Positions 1 through 7,259 of a stretch of DNA of 64,000 nt are shown in pieces. Source of the stretch: an uncultured Lachnospiraceae bacterium (GTDB lineage Bacteria > Bacillota > Clostridia > Lachnospirales > Lachnospiraceae); the NCBI GenBank assembly GCA_947053345.1, contig CAMRSM010000018.1, positions 1 through 64,000 of the forward strand, in the 5' to 3' direction. The translations under genes were made by a program, and so were the position numbers. Numbering within the stretch: the stretch's first letter is position 1; every line of letters begins with the position of its first letter. The notes under the pieces were generated by a model. The model was not told the DNA's origin and did not search any database. It saw only the letters and a list, made by a program, of their open reading frames with translations.

Positions 1-1000
1 GTGCAACGCCGTTCGACTTCGCTGTTGGGATAATCTTACCCATTACGGAAGACAATTCCGCAACGGTCACTTTGCCTTTGTTCTGTGTCTGAATTAGCAT
101 ATCCGACACTCTGCCGACTTCATCCGCTTCAAGCCCGTATGCGTTCAAAATCGTTGTCAGCACATCCAGCGTCTGTGCGCTTTCCGCAAAACCCGCCTTT
201 GCAAGTTTTGTTGAATATGTCACAAAGTTCACTGCGTCCGCTGTGTCCTGCCCTGCTGAAATCGCATTATATACATCATCCGCAAGCGCAGTGGCGGCAA
301 TTCCCGTGCTGTTCGACAATGCCATGATTTCTTTTGACATTGTTTCCATTGGCACTTTCGTTCCGTCCGCAATCGTCCCCACTTTTGCCAGTGCGGTTTC
401 ATAGTCCATTGCGGCTTTTACCGGTCCCGCATACACCGCAGCTGCAACGCCGCCTATGACCCCCAGTGTTCCCGCAAGCTGCGCTTTTGTCTGCCCTATG
501 CTTTCCTTTACTTTCTGCTGTTCTTCATTCAGCTTTTGCAGCCTTTCTTGTGAAGACTTTAGATTGTCATAGGACTTCTGCAAGCGTTCATTTTCGCCCG
601 TCAGATTGTCTGTGTTCACCCCTGCTTCCCGCAGTTCCTCCCCCAGTTCATCCAACGCTTTTTCTTGTTCTTCTATTTTGGCAGTGGTCTGTTGTATCTG
701 GCTTTCGTTCCGTTCAAGTTTCCGGCGCAGTGCTTCCGTTGGTTCGCCCGTTTCCCTCAATTCCTGCTGCAACCGTTCTTGTTCTTGCCTTAACGCTTCC
801 AGTTTTTGCTTGTTCTTGTCAATCGCCGCAGACTGCTTTGTGAAGCCGTCTATTTTTGACTGAATGGAATTGACGTTTTTCAGACTGTCCCGCAGCTGCT
901 TCTGGGTGTCAATGGCTTGCTTGAAAGTGTTCTTGAAGTCACCGCCCAGCGTGGCTTTCAGCTTGAAAAGCAGTTCAAATTCTTTCTGTGACCCTGCCAA
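1..1000 (-). CDS. Phage tail tape measure protein, N-terminal part (runs off left edge)
   Basis: Only the first ~333 codons are in the window. Residues ~20-170 are heptad-like and rich in Gln, Glu and Lys, as expected for coiled coil. Residues ~190-333 match the TP901-type tape-measure core (ETALAKVGTIAD, then DDVYNAISAGQDTADAVNF, then LTTILNAYGL). The start is taken as TTG at 1000-998, with a GGAGG 9 bases upstream (1010-1014); no ATG is better placed. In this family the protein sets tail length and is held in the tail tube until DNA ejection. It directly follows the frameshifted tail chaperone, the usual order in contractile and long-tailed phages. Confidence 0.9.
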   Translation of the reverse strand, partial: MAGSQKEFELLFKLKATLGGDFKNTFKQAIDTQKQLRDSLKNVNSIQSKIDGFTKQSAAIDKNKQKLEALRQEQERLQQELRETGEPTEALRRKLERNESQIQQTTAKIEEQEKALDELGEELREAGVNTDNLTGENERLQKSYDNLKSSQERLQKLNEEQQKVKESIGQTKAQLAGTLGVIGGVAAAVYAGPVKAAMDYETALAKVGTIADGTKVPMETMSKEIMALSNSTGIAATALADDVYNAISAGQDTADAVNFVTYSTKLAKAGFAESAQTLDVLTTILNAYGLEADEVGRVSDMLIQTQNKGKVTVAELSSVMGKIIPTAKSNGVA

Positions 1001-1014
1001 CTGCTTTCACCTCC

Positions 1015-1637
1015 CTACTGCTTCCCTTTCCGTTCTTTTTCTTCCTCCGATTCCACTTCATTCACGCTGTCAATCCAGCGGAACAACTCACGGATGGTCA
1101 TTTTCATAAAAAACGGAATGGGCGTATGTGAAGCCCTTGACATTTTATAAATCTGCTTCCGCAGGAAATTTGCCGGGTTCTTTATCTCATAGATTGACCC
1201 GTCCGGGGCTTTCGCTCTGGTCAGCCCATATTGATTAAAAAATTTCTTGCTTTATTCTTGATAGCCATATAGTCACGGATTGGAAGCCGTCTGATTGCGT
1301 CTGCCGGGATTTTTGCCGCCCTTGCCGCAAGCATTGACTGGAAAGCAGAAGAAATTTCCGGGGTCAGAACATACTTGTTCTGGTCCTGTAATTCTTCCTC
1401 AATCGCTTCAATGTCTTCCCCGGTCAGCTTGTCGAAGTAGAAAGTCAAACTGGTGTACTTCTGCCCCTCAATCTCCACGGGCTTCTTGAAAGTGTGCGTG
1501 TAGTTGCCTGATTTCTCCTTTTCCTCTTTCTTCTCGGAAAAATCCACGGTCCCGGTCTTCTGTGCCAGTTCCATTTCCTCTGCCGTTGCTTCGCCCTCTG
1601 TCCTCTCGTTCTCTGTGATTTTCGTTGTATCTGCCAT
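1015..1637 (-). CDS. Tail assembly chaperone, long form made by -1 frameshift (gpGT-like)
   Basis: At codons TTT TTA (1241-1236) a -1 slip on TTTTTTA moves ribosomes into an open frame that continues for ~74 residues (NQYGLTRAKAPDGSIYEIK... ending EEEKERKGKQ) to a TAG at 1017-1015. This second frame has no well-placed start of its own at its beginning, and its stop sits directly before the ribosome binding site of the tape measure gene. The arrangement matches lambda G/GT, P2 E/E' and similar tail genes. The frameshift is inferred from the sequence; the ratio of products cannot be read from it. Confidence 0.75.
1206..1242 (-). promoter_or_regulatory. Programmed -1 frameshift signal (slippery heptamer plus stem-loop)
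   Basis: TTTTTTA at 1242-1236 fits X XXY YYZ in the reading frame of the chaperone. Eight bases downstream is a stem GGGCT (1227-1223) pairing with AGCCC (1210-1206) around a 12-nt loop. The heptamer is the one used by HIV gag-pol, and the spacing is in the normal 5-9 nt range. Loop bases GACC could also pair with a downstream GGTC, but the geometry for a classical pseudoknot is poor. Confidence 0.75.
1221..1637 (-). CDS. Tail assembly chaperone, short form (gpG-like)
   Basis: 138 residues in the slot between tail tube and tape measure, where phages keep the tail assembly chaperone. The N-terminus is acidic and low in complexity, followed by a compact domain (KPVEIEGQKYTSLTFYFDKL) and an Arg-rich end with RLPIRDYMAIKNKARNFL. 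ATG at 1637 follows a GGAGG. The terminal codons contain a slippery heptamer, so this is the unshifted product; the -1 product is listed separately. The role is by position and architecture, not by a catalytic motif: chaperones of this kind bind the tape measure protein during tail assembly and are absent from virions. Confidence 0.8.
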   Translation of the reverse strand: MADTTKITENERTEGEATAEEMELAQKTGTVDFSEKKEEKEKSGNYTHTFKKPVEIEGQKYTSLTFYFDKLTGEDIEAIEEELQDQNKYVLTPEISSAFQSMLAARAAKIPADAIRRLPIRDYMAIKNKARNFLINMG

Positions 1638-1667
1638 CTTTCCATTCCTCCATCATTCTTTTATTTG

Positions 1668-1698
1668 CAACAAAACGCCAGCGGGCTTCCCCGCTGGC
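1668..1698 (-). terminator. Hairpin terminator between tail tube and tail chaperone
   Basis: A perfect 9-bp stem GCCAGCGGG/CCCGCTGGC with a 4-nt loop (1677-1698), followed on the minus strand by GTTTTGTT. The T tract is interrupted, so it may be a partial terminator that lowers expression of the chaperone and tape measure relative to the abundant tube protein. Confidence 0.55.
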
Positions 1699-1710
1699 TC
1701 TGCGTCCTGC

Positions 1711-2229
1711 TTATTTCCCCAGTGCTTTCCGCACCTCTGCCAGATAGTCATGACCATTGATAATGCAAATGAAATTCAGCGGGTCAACCTCTGTCACTTT
1801 CTCTCCGTCCATATACATTGCGTAATACTGCGTTGCATATTCTCCGCTTACGTCTGCCGTTGAAGCCGCTGCGACCTTTCCCAGTGCCGTTTTCTTCGGT
1901 TTTACCCTCATAATGTGCTTTACCCCGGTAATTGTCGTTTCGCTTGTGCGGTTGTTCATCTGCTGCTGGGCAACTCTCAAATCCAGCTTGTGTGTTCTCG
2001 GTTCTAACAGACGGACAGCCGCTTTGCAGACCGTGCGGAAATTCAGCGTGGTTGTCATTGCCGACAAATGACCGATTATGATTTCCTCGACATTCCCGGC
2101 AATCCCTGCCCCGCTCATTTCCTCTGCCAGATATTCAAGGTCTGGCAGCGTTGCTTCTGCCATTCCCAGATACTCGTTTGCGTCCTCGTAGACTGCAAAA
2201 TTGACAACTAATTCATCAATCTTCGCCAT
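1711..2229 (-). CDS. Phage major tail tube protein (P2 FII-like)
   Basis: 172 residues, the usual length of P2-type tube proteins. It follows the sheath gene by 15 bases, the standard sheath-tube order of contractile tails. The central part (LLEPRTHKLDLRVAQQQ, then TTITGVKHIMRVKPKK) and the final HDYLAEVRKALGK resemble the P2 FII/tail-tube family. In that family the subunits stack as hexameric rings to form the inner tube that is pushed into the cell when the sheath contracts. A hairpin just after its stop may keep its level well above that of the downstream genes. The family call is from memory of the pattern, supported by context. Confidence 0.85.
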   Translation of the reverse strand: MAKIDELVVNFAVYEDANEYLGMAEATLPDLEYLAEEMSGAGIAGNVEEIIIGHLSAMTTTLNFRTVCKAAVRLLEPRTHKLDLRVAQQQMNNRTSETTITGVKHIMRVKPKKTALGKVAAASTADVSGEYATQYYAMYMDGEKVTEVDPLNFICIINGHDYLAEVRKALGK

Positions 2230-2244
2230 TGCTTCATCCCTCCT

Positions 2245-3681
2245 TTACGCCGCCATAAGTGCTTCCAGATATGATAAATCATATTCAAGCACAAATTCCA
2301 GCTGCTGCAACGGGCTGGGCGGTGTCAGATAGACGTGGAATTTCACATGACCCGCCATCAGTGCCGTGGTTGTGTTCTCGCCCTCGTTCATTTCCACCCT
2401 GCCGCCCAGTATCTTTTCATCAGCCGTCAGACCGTTCAGCCAGTCATTGACCCCCTGCAAGATAGCGTCAATCAGCCGTCTTGTCAGTTTTCGGTCAACA
2501 TACGACCAGTAGGAAAGAATGGTTGTCTTTGCTACCCAGCGGAACATACGGTTGATACAATAGAAATAGTCTGCCGGGTCAGTGTTCGCAGGATAACAAG
2601 CCGTATAATTCCCCCAGCTTACAAAACCATTGTAGAAATTCAACGCCGTCACAACGCCGTTTTCATTCAGATAGTTTGCGTTCTGCAAATCCTGCGTCAC
2701 TTCTTCGCCGCTTGCCACAACCATTCTGTCAGCCTGCAAGGATTTGTTGGAAGCACTTTCGCACGGCGTACCGCCGCCCAAATCTTCCTCGTTGTCCGTT
2801 GCGCTCATTCTTCCCGCAAGCTGCGTGGAAAGATTGAAAACCCTGCTGCCCAGCGCAACTTTGGGGAAGCATACAATTTCCATTTCTTTCATGAAGTTCT
2901 TCTTTTTCTTCCACTCCGGCACTTTGCTATAATGCGTTGCCCCGGTTTCCTCCGTGGTGTCCACATCCAGAATTGCGACGGCTTCAAAAAGCCCGTTGAT
3001 ATTCTCTGCTTTTGCCGCCATGACTGCTGCCACTTCCGGGTCATGTGACCAATTCGGACACAATATAATGTCCGGGACCGTTGTATATTTCGGAAAGCAG
3101 CTGTCAATCAGTTCCAGCCCGGTTTTCTTGTGTGTTGCTACACTGTAACCGCCGATAATATCGTCTTTATCAATCTGGGACGGGTCAACAATGCTATATC
3201 CCACTTCCACCGCTTCCGTCTGCGGCGTTTCCCCCAGAAACTCAATGACGCAGTTATCGTCATTATAGAACGTGTCAAAGTCCGTCCCTGCTTCCTTGCC
3301 CGTCACCTTGATTGTGTCCGCAATCGTTTCAAGCGGAAGCAAAATCTTGTTTTCCTCCGGGGTCATGCTTTTTGGCGAAACTGCCGTCTTGTGCTTCGTT
3401 GGGTCAAGCACATTTACCATGAAGACGGGGCTGGTCTTGTAGAGCTGGAACGCAGAATATATTTCTTCGCAAAGACTGTATTTCTTCCAATCGTTAGAAT
3501 ATCCCATCTGCTGCACCGCTTCTGCGTAGTTCTGCGCCATGATAACTTCATTCACCTTGCCGCCCACCATCTGCACCGGGGCTGTCCCTACTACAAAATG
3601 AACGCCGGAAGCCGCCACAACGGGCGTGGAAATGCTGGTTGCCTTTTTTCCCGTGCTTACTCCGTGTGTAATCTGTGCCAT
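2245..3681 (-). CDS. Phage tail sheath protein
   Basis: 478 residues from the ATG at 3681, which has AGGAGG 10 bases upstream; 15 more in-frame codons lie ahead but overlap the previous gene. Sheath hallmarks are the N-terminal SISTPVVAASGVHFVVGTAP, the mid-region ILCPNWSHDPEVAAVMAAK and the C-terminal region WLNGLTADEKILGG. Sheath subunits polymerise around the tail tube and contract to drive it through the envelope, so this gene defines the phage as myovirus-like. A 19-bp motif shared with the parA-parB junction lies inside the gene at 3043-3061. Confidence 0.92.
   Translation of the reverse strand: MAQITHGVSTGKKATSISTPVVAASGVHFVVGTAPVQMVGGKVNEVIMAQNYAEAVQQMGYSNDWKKYSLCEEIYSAFQLYKTSPVFMVNVLDPTKHKTAVSPKSMTPEENKILLPLETIADTIKVTGKEAGTDFDTFYNDDNCVIEFLGETPQTEAVEVGYSIVDPSQIDKDDIIGGYSVATHKKTGLELIDSCFPKYTTVPDIILCPNWSHDPEVAAVMAAKAENINGLFEAVAILDVDTTEETGATHYSKVPEWKKKKNFMKEMEIVCFPKVALGSRVFNLSTQLAGRMSATDNEEDLGGGTPCESASNKSLQADRMVVASGEEVTQDLQNANYLNENGVVTALNFYNGFVSWGNYTACYPANTDPADYFYCINRMFRWVAKTTILSYWSYVDRKLTRRLIDAILQGVNDWLNGLTADEKILGGRVEMNEGENTTTALMAGHVKFHVYLTPPSPLQQLEFVLEYDLSYLEALMAA
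3043..3061. repeat. 19-bp motif inside the sheath gene (copy 1 of 3)
   Basis: ATGTGACCAATTCGGACAC, the exact reverse complement of the motif at the parA-parB junction. It encodes part of CPNWSHD in the sheath frame, so coding constraint alone could explain it, but a 19-base match by chance in 30 kb is unlikely. Confidence 0.55.
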
Positions 3682-3685
3682 TTCC

Positions 3686-4081
3686 TTATACCTCCTTTCC
3701 CAGTATTGCGGAAGCAGCGGAAGCAATGTCTGAATAATACTTGTTCAGAATGTTTCCTGCCGTCCGCACCTTGTCTTTCTTCTCTGCCAGCCCTGCGACC
3801 GGGACAAGCAGCTTTTCCACCAGCGGGAATTTTTCAAGCACTTCTTCCAGTTCTTTCTTGATTTCTTCCCGTGTCCCCTCGAAAATGCTGTTGCTTTTCA
3901 GCATTGCTTTCGGCAGGGACGGTCCTATATAAATCAGCTTTGCCGTGTCCGGCTCATTATTTGCCGTCTGTGGCTGCGTCTGCGCCCCATTCCCGGCTTT
4001 TTCTGCTTCAATGGTAGAATTGTCTACCCCAGCCGCTTTTTCGCTCTCTGCGGCTGCTGCTGCGTTCTTCTTTACTGCCAA
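3686..4081 (-). CDS. Small structural protein upstream of tail sheath, unknown function
   Basis: 131 residues starting from a TTG at 4081 with GAGAGGTG upstream; its stop sits 4 bases from the sheath ATG, so the two are translationally tied. The first ~45 residues are Ala/Glu-rich and probably disordered. The middle (LIYIGPSLPKAMLKSNSIF) resembles the short proteins that precede the sheath in Mu-like tails (the slot of Mu gp38). The rest (EEIKKELEEVLEKFPLVEKL) is helical. I do not recognise a family with certainty. Confidence 0.6.
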   Translation of the reverse strand: MAVKKNAAAAAESEKAAGVDNSTIEAEKAGNGAQTQPQTANNEPDTAKLIYIGPSLPKAMLKSNSIFEGTREEIKKELEEVLEKFPLVEKLLVPVAGLAEKKDKVRTAGNILNKYYSDIASAASAILGKEV

Positions 4082-4560
4082 ATTTCCTGCACCTCTCTTT
4101 CAATAGTCGGTATACTCCATATTGTCATGATTTCCCCCAGATAATAAGGGGGCGTTGTGTCTTGGTATATGATGTACTCAAACGGGTATTCAAGGCAGAA
4201 ACGCCCGCCAATTATGTGTTGCTTCTGCAAGCGTTCCCTTATCCGCAATATAAGGTTCAGCAATGCCAGCTGCCCTTGCTCCCCGTCCTGCGAATATGTG
4301 GCAATTATCATGCGCACCCGGACGCTGCTTGACTTCGGCTGGTGTTCTTCCTTTTCGTCTGCCCCGGTCAGCACTTTCAGCAATATATACGGTATTTGCT
4401 GCGTGTTATCGTCTTTTTCCGGCAGTCCCAGCTTGTAGACCTTTGCCGCCCTCTCTTTCTCCGTTGCAGGTCCCGTCCGCACTTTCACTTCCAGCAATAT
4501 GTCTTTCGTGTTTTCCTCAATGAATTTCTGCAAATCATCCAGCAAGATTATTGGTGTCAT
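4072..4560 (-). CDS. Probable tail completion/terminator-type protein
   Basis: 162 residues, mixed alpha/beta, with no enzymatic motif. Position between the gpZ-like minor tail protein and the sheath cluster, and the length, fit the tail-terminator/completion proteins (Mu gp37-like slot) that cap the tail tube and sheath at the head-proximal end. Visible features are an N-terminal helix (LLDDLQKFIEENTK) and a C-terminal strand-rich half (GGRFCLEYPFEYIIYQDTTP). Overlaps the next gene by 10 bases, so it is co-translated with it. The function is by position only. Confidence 0.55.
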   Translation of the reverse strand: MTPIILLDDLQKFIEENTKDILLEVKVRTGPATEKERAAKVYKLGLPEKDDNTQQIPYILLKVLTGADEKEEHQPKSSSVRVRMIIATYSQDGEQGQLALLNLILRIRERLQKQHIIGGRFCLEYPFEYIIYQDTTPPYYLGEIMTIWSIPTIEREVQEIWQ

Positions 4561-4563
4561 GCC

Positions 4564-5124
4564 CTACCCTCCGTAACCGTTCAAAATGCGTTCAATTTCA
4601 TGGTTCAAGCGTTCGTCAACCTTTTCTTGCGCTTCCTGCGTCAGCTGGTCCATAATGACTTCATTCTGCACCATCTGCGCCGCTGAAAGCCCCATCTTTT
4701 CTTCAATGGGCAGCCGTCTTGATGTAATGCGCTCAAAAATGCCAGTATGCCCGCTTTTCATCTCTGCAATAAATGCGCTTTCAAAGACTGCGCCGCCGCC
4801 TTTCATCACCCCTGCCCGCACTTTCTTTCCCGTTCCGGGTGTCTTCGGTGTCACTTGAAATTTGTAAAGCGGTATCTTCACGCCGGAAAATGAAATATAG
4901 CCAGCAAGATTTCCCGTGCTGGCTTTCTGCGCCCTTGTCTTGGTTGCTTCATTCAGTGCGCTTTGCTTTACTGCATACACCTTTTTCACTTGCTTAAATG
5001 CTTGTGTCTTCGTGTGGCTCAATCCCCGGTTGATAGCAGCTGAAAAAGCCCGTTCCGCGCCTTTGGGGATGCCCGCCAGCAATGCTTGCGTCCTCTCTAT
5101 GGTTTCAGAAGTTATTTCAATCAT
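4564..5124 (-). CDS. Prophage minor tail protein Z-like (lambda gpZ family)
   Basis: 186 residues from an ATG at 5124 that overlaps the stop of the preceding gene (ATGA). The sequence MIEITSETIERTQALLAGIP, then ERAFSAAINRGLSHTKTQA, is typical of the gpZ/prophage minor tail protein family: a helical N-terminus, then a basic region ending with GTGKKVRAGVMKGGGAVFE. gpZ-type proteins act at the head-tail junction during tail maturation. The alternative upstream start at 5169 would add 15 residues inside the previous gene and lacks a ribosome site. Confidence 0.75.
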   Translation of the reverse strand: MIEITSETIERTQALLAGIPKGAERAFSAAINRGLSHTKTQAFKQVKKVYAVKQSALNEATKTRAQKASTGNLAGYISFSGVKIPLYKFQVTPKTPGTGKKVRAGVMKGGGAVFESAFIAEMKSGHTGIFERITSRRLPIEEKMGLSAAQMVQNEVIMDQLTQEAQEKVDERLNHEIERILNGYGG

Positions 5125-5471
5125 TCGTCCATCAACTCCAATTCCAGTATGATTTCGCCGTCCTCGCAATCCGCTTTTGTAATCTGGTATATGCTTACTG
5201 CGCCCGCTTCCTCAATTTCAATATTACGGTCTTTTTTTGGCACAAAACCCAAATCACGCAGGGCAATATATACCAGACAATTTGCCCGGTATATGCCCTC
5301 TGCGTGGTCTTCTCCTGCCCTCTGCCGTTCCTCTGCCGCCGTATGGTCAATGATTGCCGGGACAGTATATTGCTTCTCCAGATACCAGATATTTGTTTCG
5401 TGCGCAAATTCTGCCGGATTGTGAAAAACTTTCATATCGCTGTCAAGCAATGCCTTGAAATCCCCCGTCAT
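5121..5471 (-). CDS. Head-tail connector/adaptor protein
   Basis: 116 residues directly after the major capsid gene (start overlaps its stop as ATGA) and before the gpZ-like gene, the place of lambda FII-type head-tail joining proteins. Sequence begins MTGDFKALLDSDMKVFHNPA with an aromatic patch (NIWYLEKQYTVPAII), then an acidic, strand-rich C-terminus (EIILELELMDE). The size and the 'FxxPxEFA' beginning match connector proteins that dock on the portal ring and receive the tail. Assigned by position and general pattern. Confidence 0.65.
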   Translation of the reverse strand: MTGDFKALLDSDMKVFHNPAEFAHETNIWYLEKQYTVPAIIDHTAAEERQRAGEDHAEGIYRANCLVYIALRDLGFVPKKDRNIEIEEAGAVSIYQITKADCEDGEIILELELMDE

Positions 5472-6523
5472 ACGGGCTGCGCCACAAACCAGCTGTCCAC
5501 GTCATGCGGTACACACAACGGCGCAGAAGAAATATTGAGAAATCTCCTTGCGGGCTTGCGCTTCGTCCATGTGTCCGGCACAAGTTTTCCCTCAACGGTG
5601 CGGAAATTCCCGTTTGGTTCGTCAATCAGCGTGATTGCGCCGTAGTACATGGACCAGTCCGTATTGCTGGAAAGCAATGCAAGCTGGTTCTCCGGGACAA
5701 GCGGCTTGTCTTCCGGCTTCTCCGGGTTCGTCCAATCGTCCAGATACCATTCATTGTACTTGTAAATATCCAGCCCTATTTCATGGATAGTGCCGATATA
5801 CGTCACGCCGTTGGGCAGCTGCCGGGGCTGGATAACCGCCAGATTGTAGTTTTTCACGTCCAGCAACTCTTTCACTTTCGGATGGTTCACGAACGCCGCC
5901 GCAACTGTTTTCCCCATAACGCAAATGTCGCAATTCAGAAATCCTTTCTTCTGCACCGTTTCATGCCAGCGTTTCAAATCCTCAATAGGATTGCTGGCTT
6001 CATTTGTCCACTTCTTAGCTGCCGTTGTGATAGTTTCCGTATTGGAAAATCCAAAAGTGATAACTTCGTTCACCCCGTCACCGATAATGGGAATTGACCC
6101 GGTGAAAATGGTCTGGGCGCACATCAATTCTTCACGGCGGGTTATCTGCTCCCGCAGTTCAATGAAATCCTGCGCCATCTTCTCCACTGCCCTTTGTGCG
6201 GGCGTTTTCCCGGAATACATATTTTCACCAATGCGGCGTTTCAGTAAATCATCAATGGTTGTCACTTTCTCCGGGGCAACCAGCGGCGGCGTGTATGTCT
6301 TGGTTATATACCCGGTGTTGGGTACGACCTTTCCACCAATCAGCCGGGACACATACGGGGCAACCTTGCGGCTTCCCTTTCGGAAATCCACGTCAACGCT
6401 TTCGGTCACAAATGTTTCCTCATGCCGGAAGAACGTGCTTTTGAAAAACGTCCTCACCGGGGGCAGCTTTTCAATGACCCTGCCCATTGTCCTCGGTTCG
6501 TAAATAGATACTTCGTTTGCCAT
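5468..6523 (-). CDS. Major capsid protein (lambda gpE family)
   Basis: 351 residues, the usual gpE length. Typical features are RTFFKSTFFRHEETFVTESV near the N-terminus, VAPYVSRLIGGKVVPNTGY with the GY(I/T)T turn, the region ELREQITRREELMCAQTIFTG, and the C-terminal TWTKRKPARRFLNISSAPL. It follows the gpD-like gene, as in lambda (D then E). Ribosome site TAGGAGG upstream of ATG 6523. Forms the HK97-fold icosahedral shell; N-terminal cleavage cannot be judged here. Confidence 0.93.
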   Translation of the reverse strand: MANEVSIYEPRTMGRVIEKLPPVRTFFKSTFFRHEETFVTESVDVDFRKGSRKVAPYVSRLIGGKVVPNTGYITKTYTPPLVAPEKVTTIDDLLKRRIGENMYSGKTPAQRAVEKMAQDFIELREQITRREELMCAQTIFTGSIPIIGDGVNEVITFGFSNTETITTAAKKWTNEASNPIEDLKRWHETVQKKGFLNCDICVMGKTVAAAFVNHPKVKELLDVKNYNLAVIQPRQLPNGVTYIGTIHEIGLDIYKYNEWYLDDWTNPEKPEDKPLVPENQLALLSSNTDWSMYYGAITLIDEPNGNFRTVEGKLVPDTWTKRKPARRFLNISSAPLCVPHDVDSWFVAQPV

Positions 6524-6538
6524 TGTCTTTTCGTCCTC

Positions 6539-6868
6539 CTATCTCAAAAAGATAGACAGCTTTCGCAAGCTGTCCTTAATGTCTTCGATTGCCACGCCCT
6601 CCGGCATATTGAGTGCGTCAGCGAAAAACTCACCCGTCATGTAATATACAACGGGTTCTCCCTTTTCTGCTGCTTCTGCCGTAACTCCTACTATATCCCC
6701 CGTGGTTGCTGCCGCCACTGCGACAATCTCCCCGGCTTCGTTCACGGTCACGGGCGTATGCTCTGCCAGCTTCTCCCCCGCCGTCCCGGTTTCCGGCAGC
6801 GTGGGGAAGTCCCCGGCAAAGAAGTTTTTAGGCTCTGTGCTTCTGGTTTCCACTGCGTATCTTGCCAT
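6539..6868 (-). CDS. Head decoration protein (lambda gpD-like)
   Basis: 109 residues between the protease/scaffold gene and the capsid gene, exactly the lambda order C-Nu3-D-E. The N-terminus (TEPKNFFAGDFPTLPETGT) resembles gpD proteins, followed by a Val/Ala-rich beta domain (GEIVAVAAATTGDIVGVTA). gpD trimers stabilise the expanded capsid after DNA packaging. ATG at 6868 with GGGGAGG upstream. The call combines the pattern with context. Confidence 0.8.
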   Translation of the reverse strand: MARYAVETRSTEPKNFFAGDFPTLPETGTAGEKLAEHTPVTVNEAGEIVAVAAATTGDIVGVTAEAAEKGEPVVYYMTGEFFADALNMPEGVAIEDIKDSLRKLSIFLR

Positions 6869-6884
6869 CTTCCTTTACCTCCCC

Positions 6885-7259
6885 TTATTCAAATTTCAGT
6901 GCGTCAATGGCTGCGTCAAACGGGTTCTTCCCGTCTTCGCCGCCCCCCGCTGCCCCTGCCACCCCGTTCACGCCGGAATCGTCAGTGTCAGCGTTGCGGT
7001 TCTGGATGTACTGCCCGCCCTGCTTGTTCTGTTCGGCAATGATTTTCATTGCCGTCTGCTCTGCGGTGCAGGGGTTCACGAATTTTGCGTCAGAAACAAT
7101 GTCCGCATAATTTCCGCCCGCCATATCCTCAATAGCCTTGATACGGCTTCTTTCTGCCGCCGTTGCCGCTGCTGCCGCTTCGTTCTGGATGGTTGCCACT
7201 AAATCCGGGTATGCGGCTTTCAGTGCGTCAACCGTTCCAATGTTTTCAACTGCTGCCAT
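6885..7259 (-). CDS. Internal in-frame start: capsid scaffold protein (Nu3-like)
   Basis: Inside the protease gene an ATG at 7259 begins MAAVENIGTVDALKAAYPDL. It is preceded by AAAGGAGG (core at 7268-7272) at an 8-base spacing, one of the strongest ribosome sites in the region. The product is the last 124 residues: helical and Ala-rich (NEAAAAATAAERSRIKAIED), ending NPFDAAIDALKFE. This is the same nested layout as lambda C/Nu3, where the shorter protein is the scaffold around which the capsid assembles. Translation of it is inferred from the ribosome site. Confidence 0.7.
   Translation of the reverse strand: MAAVENIGTVDALKAAYPDLVATIQNEAAAAATAAERSRIKAIEDMAGGNYADIVSDAKFVNPCTAEQTAMKIIAEQNKQGGQYIQNRNADTDDSGVNGVAGAAGGGEDGKNPFDAAIDALKFE

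Noticed and set aside
1190..1230. Classical pseudoknot at the frameshift site (loop GACC with downstream GGTC)
   Set aside because: The first loop would have zero length and the second eight bases, poor geometry; a simple hairpin is the safer reading.
2335..3861. Long plus-strand open frames opposite the sheath gene
   Set aside because: They mirror the codon pattern of the well-supported minus-strand genes and have no ribosome sites or recognisable domains.
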